Positions 59,704-64,000 of a stretch of 64,000 nucleotides of DNA are shown piece by piece. The translations under genes were made by a program, and so were the position numbers. Position 1 is the first letter of the stretch. Every line of letters starts with the position of its first letter. Source of the DNA: Phenylobacterium hankyongense (GTDB lineage: Bacteria; Pseudomonadota; Alphaproteobacteria; Caulobacterales; Caulobacteraceae); NCBI RefSeq assembly GCF_003254505.1, contig NZ_QFYP01000001.1, positions 2,836,001 through 2,900,000 on the forward strand, written 5' to 3'. The notes under the pieces were generated by a model. It saw nothing but the letters and a program-made list of their open reading frames with translations. It did no database searches and was not told the DNA's origin.

Positions 59704-59738
59704 AACTGGCGGGCGGGCCGGAGGTCTGCCCGCCAGTT
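59704..59738 (-). terminator. Hairpin between the second pilin gene and cpaB
   Basis: AACTGGCGGGC / GCCCGCCAGTT, a perfect 11-base inverted repeat with 13-base loop, just after the pilin stop codon. An equivalent hairpin follows the other pilin copy. It could attenuate transcription into cpaB or protect pilin mRNA ends. Confidence 0.5.
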
Positions 59739-59743
59739 AGTTT

Positions 59744-59944
59744 TCAGGCGCCGATCGCGGTCTGCAGGCTGGTCCATTGGTTGGCGATCCAGGCGCCGAC
59801 CAACTTGATCGTGGCGACCGCGGCCACGGTGATGAGTCCGATGAGCACCGAATATTCGACGAGAGCCGCGCCGCTGCGGTCCTCAGCCAAACGGGCTTTG
59901 AGTTGCGCGACGACGTTGGTCGCAGCCACATACGCCTTCAGCAT
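59744..59944 (-). CDS. Flp-family type IVb pilin, second copy
   Basis: Prepilin of 66 aa. A short basic leader (MLKAYVAATNVVAQLKARLAE) precedes the cleavage site DRSG-AALVEYSVLIGLITVAAVATI, where Glu5 of the mature chain is the conserved pilin residue; the hydrophobic helix forms the fibre core. AAGGAG-type site (AAGGAGCTCGAA) immediately precedes the ATG. It is 57 of 66 residues identical by hand alignment to the copy at 60026, so the pair arose by tandem duplication. CpaA, the processing peptidase, is at the far end of the operon. Confidence 0.95.
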   Translation of the reverse strand: MLKAYVAATNVVAQLKARLAEDRSGAALVEYSVLIGLITVAAVATIKLVGAWIANQWTSLQTAIGA

Positions 59945-59988
59945 TTCGAGCTCCTTGGATTAGGCAGATCGTTCCTGTCGGGGACATT

Positions 59989-60017
59989 TGGCGGGCAGGC
60001 TCGGGGTCTGCCCGCCA
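59989..60017 (-). terminator. Hairpin after the first pilin gene
   Basis: TGGCGGGCAG / CTGCCCGCCA, ten-base perfect arms with a 9-base loop, nine bases after the stop of the upstream pilin copy. Homologous in position and sequence to the hairpin at 59704-59738. Confidence 0.5.
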
Positions 60018-60025
60018 GTGCGTTT

Positions 60026-60226
60026 TCAGGCGCCGATCGTGGTCTTCAGGCTGATCCATTCATTGGCGACCCAGGTGCCGACCAATTTGATTGTGGCCAC
60101 GGCGGCCACGGTGATCAGGCCGATGAGAATCGAATATTCGACGAGGGCCGCGCCGCTGCGGTCCTCGGCCAAGCGGTCCTTGAGTTGCGCGACGCGGTTG
60201 GTCGCAGCCACATACGCCTTCAGCAT
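60026..60226 (-). CDS. Flp-family type IVb pilin, first copy
   Basis: Prepilin of 66 aa and first gene of the leftward tad operon. DRSG-AALVEYSILIGLITVAAVATIKLV contains the cleavage site and the hydrophobic assembly helix. The ribosome site AAGGAGCTCGAA is the same as in the other copy. The nine differences from that copy are mostly conservative and cluster at the C-terminus (VANEWISLKTTIGA versus IANQWTSLQTAIGA) and in the leader. The 309 bases up to the next gene (60227-60535) carry its presumed promoter; no motif is assigned with confidence. Confidence 0.95.
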   Translation of the reverse strand: MLKAYVAATNRVAQLKDRLAEDRSGAALVEYSILIGLITVAAVATIKLVGTWVANEWISLKTTIGA

Positions 60227-60535
60227 TTCGAGCTCCTTGAGCTAGTCACATGGTCCTGGTTGGCCGGGAGGCCCTCGGGGTCGATCACAGCAGATCGAAC
60301 AATGACGCTATCGGGCCGAGAGGGTGTCCGCGCCGAGCGAGGTTCGATGAACCACGGCATCGGATCGTGGTAATCATTGAAATGTATAAGGTAACCGGCG
60401 GTCGCGCGGCGTTGCCGAAACTAGTTTGCGTCCGCGTTCCGGAGGTTGATGGGACCCGAGCACGGGTTTTTTCACCACCTGTCGGAACCAGCTCCTCCGA
60501 GCGCCAATTCTGAGGCCTCGACGGGAGGCGCCCTC

Positions 60536-61606
60536 ATGACATGGAGCATGGAGACCCACGGGGGACCGCTTGCTGCGCTCGCCGCGCCCTGGGCCGGCGA
60601 CCTGACGCCGCGACCGGAGGCGGCGGCGCTCAGACTGCCGAACCACGCGGTCGTCTCCGCCCTGTTCGGGGCGATGATGGCCGCCGGGCCGAACGCCGGC
60701 GACTGCGGGTGGCGCACCGCTGGCCAGTCAGTGAGCAATGTCCAGCGTATTGGGCTCAGCTGGCTGGAAGTCCGTCTCGAGGCTGCGCACGTGGACGACG
60801 CCTGGCTGGCCTTGCGCGGGGTCTCTCCGCTCTGCGTGGACGTCCTGGCGCTGCTGATGTCAGGACCGAGCGAGGGCGGCCCGGCCGGCGTGCGTCTCAT
60901 CCGGGCCGCGGATATCCTCGAGGCCAAGGGCTATCGTCGGTGGGGCGACGAGCGTCGCGGGCTGGAGCGGCAGCTGGCTTGCGAGATGCTGATCCTGCGG
61001 CGCCTTAGCGCCGGCCTGGCCGGCGAGCTGCTGTTCAAGCTGTCGCCCCTGGATGCGGGGGGCTGCGATTTCGTCTACGAGCCCGGGGCCTGGTTGAACA
61101 CGCTGCTCCAGTCCGCTCCGCCTCAGTTCCTCGACGCCCGGATCCTGCGGTTCGACCACCGGGCCAATCGCGGAGCCGACGTGCTCGCGAAGAAGCTGGC
61201 GGTTCATCTCACCTGCTCCACGGCGGCCCGCGGGTCGGCCGTGCGCACCGTGAGATCGCTGCTGCAGTCGGCCGGCGTGCCCAGGCAGGACCTGGCGTCC
61301 CGGCGCGGCCGCGGCGGCCGCCTTGTGGATCGGTTCGACGAGGCGGTGCTCCGCCTGCAGGAGCACGGGCTCTTCCAGCTGCGCTACCGCGGTCGCCCTT
61401 CCACCGGCGCCCCCGCCGACCGGGTGAAGGGCTGGGTGCGGGAATGGTTGGACACTGAGATGGCGATCCGCCGTCTGCGCCCCGCCGAGGCGCCGCGCGC
61501 CCAGGTGGCGGCGCCTATGGTCCCGGAGGCGTTTATGGCGCCCGTTCACGAGGATTTGCGGCGAGGCGTGACCCGGATCACGGCCCCAAGGTCGGAGGGC
61601 GGGTAA
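60536..61606 (+). CDS. Unknown protein with replication-initiator-like C-terminal half
   Basis: Cytoplasmic protein of about 356 aa. The central part (RLIRAADILEAKGYRRWGDER, LACEMLILRRLSAGLAGELL, FVYEPGAWLNTLLQSAPPQFLDARILRFDHRAN) and the following winged-helix-like region (LAKKLAVHLTCSTAARGSAVRTVRSLLQSAGVPRQD, FDEAVLRLQEHGLFQLRY) follow the order of replication initiators of the RepA/TrfA kind: a linker helix, YEPG, and an HTH with long helices. There is no sign of a plasmid here, so it is more likely a domesticated or regulatory relative. GGGAGG precedes the ATG at 60536; an ATG at 60446 would add 30 residues. It is divergent from the pilin gene. No named family is certain. Confidence 0.6.
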   Translation: MTWSMETHGGPLAALAAPWAGDLTPRPEAAALRLPNHAVVSALFGAMMAAGPNAGDCGWRTAGQSVSNVQRIGLSWLEVRLEAAHVDDAWLALRGVSPLCVDVLALLMSGPSEGGPAGVRLIRAADILEAKGYRRWGDERRGLERQLACEMLILRRLSAGLAGELLFKLSPLDAGGCDFVYEPGAWLNTLLQSAPPQFLDARILRFDHRANRGADVLAKKLAVHLTCSTAARGSAVRTVRSLLQSAGVPRQDLASRRGRGGRLVDRFDEAVLRLQEHGLFQLRYRGRPSTGAPADRVKGWVREWLDTEMAIRRLRPAEAPRAQVAAPMVPEAFMAPVHEDLRRGVTRITAPRSEGG

Positions 61607-61646
61607 GCCATCAGAGCACGTTCGATCCGACCGCTGGAGGTCTGTC

Positions 61647-61970
61647 ATGGGACGGGTGGCTGCTCTCGCAAGCATATTGATCGTTCTCGGCGCGGCCGAG
61701 GGGGCGCAGGCGGCTCCGCGCGCGATGGTGGTGAAGGTGTCCGACCTGAACCTGGCCACCGCGAGCGGGGCCGCCGTAGCGCTCGAGCGGGCCAAAATCG
61801 CCGCCGCGAGGGTGTGCGGACGCCGCGATTTCCGCCGGCAGGTCCTGGAGTTTCCCAACGCCAGGTGTCGCGCTCAGTTGGTTCAAAAGGCGGTCGACGC
61901 CATGAACGCGCCGCTGGTCAGGGACTTCCATAACGCGACCGAGATTGCGGCGATCGGGGCCAGAGGCTGA
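61647..61970 (+). CDS. UrcA-family protein
   Basis: Exported protein of 107 aa: signal peptide (ALASILIVLGAAEGAQA), then MVVKVSDLNLATASGAAVALERAKIAAARVCG, which is the UrcA core, and a Cys (NARCRAQL) that can pair with the earlier VCG cysteine. UrcA proteins are small periplasmic proteins of unknown role, frequent in Caulobacter and Sphingomonas relatives. It starts 41 bases after the unknown gene at 60536 and may share its transcript. Another UrcA protein lies at 62879 on the opposite strand. Confidence 0.85.
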   Translation: MGRVAALASILIVLGAAEGAQAAPRAMVVKVSDLNLATASGAAVALERAKIAAARVCGRRDFRRQVLEFPNARCRAQLVQKAVDAMNAPLVRDFHNATEIAAIGARG

Positions 61971-62089
61971 CCGGCCGAGCTTCGCCGAGCGACGAGGAAT
62001 TTCGCCCACAGCTGCGAGCCCGACGGGGTGTCGGCTGCGATGCCGCGCGCCATGATCCCGGTGCGCCGGCGAGCCTTGAGAATTCTCGT

Positions 62090-62749
62090 TCAGGCCCCCA
62101 AGCCGCTCCGCACGATTTCACGCAGCTGTTCGGCCGCCCTCAGGCGGACGCCGGACCGGGTGACCTCCACCCAACCGCGCCCGACCCAGTCGTGAAGCTT
62201 GCGGTTCACCCGCTCGCGCGAGGCGTTGAGGCGCGCGGCGATCTCGGTCTGCGTCAGGCCGATGAGCCCGCGGGTGTTCTGCTCGGCGATCAGCAGCCGG
62301 GCCAGCCGGCCGCCAAGATCGAGGCGGGCATAGGCTTCCAGCGCCTGATTGGCGTCGGCCAGGTGGCCGCTCAACTCGGCGATCAGCGCGCCGGCCGCCT
62401 GCGGCTCGCGCTGGAGAACCTCGATCACCGCGAGGCGCGGAAGGCCCCAGAGGCGGGAGCGGCGCACGGCCACCAGGCTCGACGACCTCACGGCGCCGGC
62501 GACCGACGCCAGCTCGTCGATAAGTGTCCCCGGACGCACGATCGTCGGACGGGCCGAGCCGCCCGGCCCATGCCGTCGCGCCTCCAACTGCCCCTCGATC
62601 ACGATGAAGAGGATTTCCGCCGCCTGGCCTTCGACGAAGACGGTTTCCCCCGCGTGCCACTGGGCCGCTTCACCCAGCTGGGCCAGCGCCCGGCGCTTCG
62701 CCGGACTGAGGACATGCAGAAGCTCGCTCGTCTCGAACGCCGCGAGCAC
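62090..62749 (-). CDS. Crp/Fnr-family transcriptional regulator
   Basis: Regulator of 219 aa with an N-terminal cyclic-nucleotide-binding-like domain (GETVFVEGQAAEILFIVIEGQLEARRHGPG, RPGTLIDELASVAGAVRSSSLVAVRRSRL), a dimer helix and a winged HTH (GLTQTEIAARLNASRERVNRKLHDWVGRGWVEV). The RERV.RKL recognition helix is closer to Crp than to Fnr. It lies between two UrcA-family genes, one on each strand, and 129 bases from the start of the nearer one, whose terminator hairpin separates them. No cysteine cluster for iron-sulfur binding was found. Confidence 0.88.
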   Translation of the reverse strand: MLAAFETSELLHVLSPAKRRALAQLGEAAQWHAGETVFVEGQAAEILFIVIEGQLEARRHGPGGSARPTIVRPGTLIDELASVAGAVRSSSLVAVRRSRLWGLPRLAVIEVLQREPQAAGALIAELSGHLADANQALEAYARLDLGGRLARLLIAEQNTRGLIGLTQTEIAARLNASRERVNRKLHDWVGRGWVEVTRSGVRLRAAEQLREIVRSGLGA

Positions 62750-62838
62750 GTGCTCCAGGTCCTGCGGCCGGGTAGGGATGGAAGGGCTCCTCGTGCGTGG
62801 CCCGAGGCCGCCTCGCTGGCCGGGCGTGTGGGACTAAA

Positions 62839-62866
62839 GGTGGTGCGCGCACACGCACACACCACC
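62839..62866 (-). terminator. Intrinsic terminator of the leftward UrcA gene
   Basis: GGTGGTG / CACCACC perfect arms, extended to about 11 pairs with a bulge, on the minus strand followed by TTTAG. It lies 12 bases beyond the UrcA stop codon. Confidence 0.55.
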
Positions 62867-62878
62867 CTTGGCGGGGAG

Positions 62879-63208
62879 CTAACGCCGATCGTTCTGGGCG
62901 AGCCTCACCGTCGTCTCAGGCTGGTAGAGGGCCGTGACGCGCGGGGCGCCGAGGGTCCGCACGGCCTTGGCCGTCATCTGCTTGTGGCAGCTGTCGCGCT
63001 GGGCGCGGTCCGAAAGCGACATCGGCATGGCCGGGCCGCAGAAACGCGTGGCGGCGTTATCGATGCGGCGCAGGGCGACCTGGGCCCCCGCCGAATTGTT
63101 GAGATTGAGGTCGCCCACCCGGACAGACATGGAGTCCTGCGCCTGCACAATGCCGGCGCTGAACAGGGTGAACACCGACGCGGCGGCGCAGACACTGATG
63201 CGGTTCAT
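62879..63208 (-). CDS. UrcA-family protein
   Basis: Exported protein of 109 aa: signal peptide (CAAASVFTLFSAGIVQAQ) followed by MSVRVGDLNLNNSAGAQVALRRIDNAATRFCG, the UrcA core, and a second Cys (RDSCHKQMTAKAV). It is a paralogue of the protein at 61647. GGAGGCCC lies about ten bases before the ATG. The 398-base region upstream (63209-63606) holds no gene but contains a CRP-like half palindrome, so regulation by one of the flanking Crp/Fnr proteins is possible. Confidence 0.85.
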   Translation of the reverse strand: MNRISVCAAASVFTLFSAGIVQAQDSMSVRVGDLNLNNSAGAQVALRRIDNAATRFCGPAMPMSLSDRAQRDSCHKQMTAKAVRTLGAPRVTALYQPETTVRLAQNDRR

Positions 63209-63304
63209 GATGGGCCTCCTGTCGCTTTGTCTTTGTGCGACGCCCGACTCTGAGCGGCCTCGCGCCAGGAAAAACTGACGTCGATCACAGGTTCTGTGTC
63301 GGCC

Positions 63305-63320
63305 TGTGACTTCGGTAACA
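63305..63320. promoter_or_regulatory. CRP-like site with one mismatch upstream of the UrcA gene
   Basis: TGTGA-N6-TAACA, one base off TGTGA-N6-TCACA, 97 bases before the UrcA ATG. Nearby, CACAG-GTT-CTGTG (63286-63298) is a short perfect inverted repeat. Both lie in the gene-free stretch 63209-63606. Confidence 0.4.
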
Positions 63321-63606
63321 CCGGCCGCCGGTGCGATATTTCGAGGCTGTCGCCGGTCGATCTTGGCGGTCGAATAGCGCCGAACGCCTTCGGAGGATGG
63401 CCGGCGTGGGTCAAGCGGTTCAGCGGCTTAGACGAAGATCTGGTCAGGTTGCGTCAAGGTGACTCCAATGGAGCCGGCGACGCGATCGCGGTGGCCTCCA
63501 GAGCGCCAGGGCGAAACACTTGCGCATCTGGTCGTCGTTGTCGGGGCCGGGCGCACTACGGCCGTCATGTCTTTCGAATGACCCGTCCGCGAGGCGGCCG
63601 CGGGCG

Positions 63607-64000
63607 TCACATCCGCGGCGACTGGCCCAGGCCGGACTGTGGCGTCCGCTCGCCCGCGCCGGCGAACAGGACGCAGTGGTGCCCGCCCGTACGCCGCAGT
63701 TCGCCACGGGTTTCCAGCCGCAGGAACAGCCGGCTGACGGTCTCCGGGGCGATGCCCAGGAAGTCGGCGATGTCGCGCCGGCCCATCGGCATGTGCACCG
63801 CGCCCGACCCGTCCTTGCAGGTGCTTCTCTGTGACAACCATTGGAGGAACCAACGCAGACGTGCGCCGGCGTCAGAATGGCTGAGCAACGCCAGATGGTG
63901 GGCCACGTCGTCGAGCAGGTCGTCAGCCGAGAACAGCAGCGCCAGCGCCGCATCCGACCGTTGTGAGATGAATTCCCACAGCAGGGGCAGGGAGAAGACC
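63607..64000 (-). CDS. Crp/Fnr-family regulator, C-terminal part (truncated by window edge)
   Basis: Only the last 130 or so codons are in the window; the start lies beyond 64000. The visible part has the end of the dimer helix (LLFSADDLLDDVAHHLALLSH) and the winged HTH with MGRRDIADFLGIAPETVSRLFLRLETRGELRR, then a short tail. The recognition helix shares DIADFL.IAPETVSRLF with the regulator at 47618-48286, and the dimer helix is also alike, so these two are paralogues of one branch, distinct from the regulator at 62090. Confidence 0.88.
   Translation of the reverse strand, partial: VFSLPLLWEFISQRSDAALALLFSADDLLDDVAHHLALLSHSDAGARLRWFLQWLSQRSTCKDGSGAVHMPMGRRDIADFLGIAPETVSRLFLRLETRGELRRTGGHHCVLFAGAGERTPQSGLGQSPRM

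Overview
The window reads as chromosomal DNA of a high-G+C alphaproteobacterium, most likely of the Caulobacterales (Caulobacter/Phenylobacterium type). The reasons are a Caulobacter-style Flp/Tad (Cpa) pilus locus, two UrcA-family proteins, an EcfG-like sigma factor, a TonB-dependent receptor of the family expanded in this group, and a Wzx/Wzy exopolysaccharide locus with a bacteria-type transglutaminase-like protease. This assignment rests on gene content; no rRNA or tRNA gene was seen.

Layout. (1) 1-6.85 kb: a catabolic island with a TonB receptor (cut by the window edge), a D-serine-dehydratase-like PLP enzyme, an N-acyl-D-amino-acid deacylase, an IclR regulator and a class III (GSA-type) aminotransferase. 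Its control regions share a palindrome, GTYCC-N7-GGRAC, which suggests one IclR regulon for using N-acyl-D-amino acids. (2) 6.9-31.1 kb: a large surface-polysaccharide region. It holds two acyltransferase-3 proteins, an FkbM methyltransferase, GT2 and GT4 glycosyltransferases, a Wzx flippase, two Wzy/WaaL-type membrane proteins, an initiating sugar-phosphate transferase, a Wzc-type co-polymerase/tyrosine kinase, an outer-membrane beta-barrel, an Ala-rich exported protein with a Gly/Asn tail, a BTLCP protease, a Wza-like export protein, a GH-like enzyme and an AGE-family sugar isomerase. (3) 31.1-37.5 kb: a regulatory block. A translationally coupled operon carries a hybrid histidine kinase, a protein resembling a degenerate GGDEF-EAL module and two microproteins. 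Nearby lie an XRE regulator and two related winged-helix proteins, one of which looks like an internal duplication of the other.

(4) 37.5-46.1 kb: a DUF2189 membrane protein, small envelope proteins, a Dcp-type M3 peptidase, and a patch of hypothetical genes bracketed by an imperfect inverted repeat, followed by a methyltransferase. (5) 46.1-49.0 kb: an ECF sigma factor, a small protein with a perfect metzincin-type zinc motif, a Crp/Fnr regulator and an unknown gene, with two CRP-like palindromes. (6) 49.2-60.2 kb: the complete leftward Tad locus (two Flp pilins, cpaB, cpaC, lipoprotein, tadG, two TadE-like proteins, cpaE, cpaF, tadB, tadC, cpaA). (7) 60.5-64 kb: a protein with a replication-initiator-like look, two UrcA proteins and two more Crp/Fnr regulators, the last cut by the window edge.

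Together the polysaccharide and pilus blocks, with the adjacent signalling genes, suggest a surface-attachment region. I saw no CRISPR array, transposase or integrase, so transfer is suggested only by local composition and repeats.
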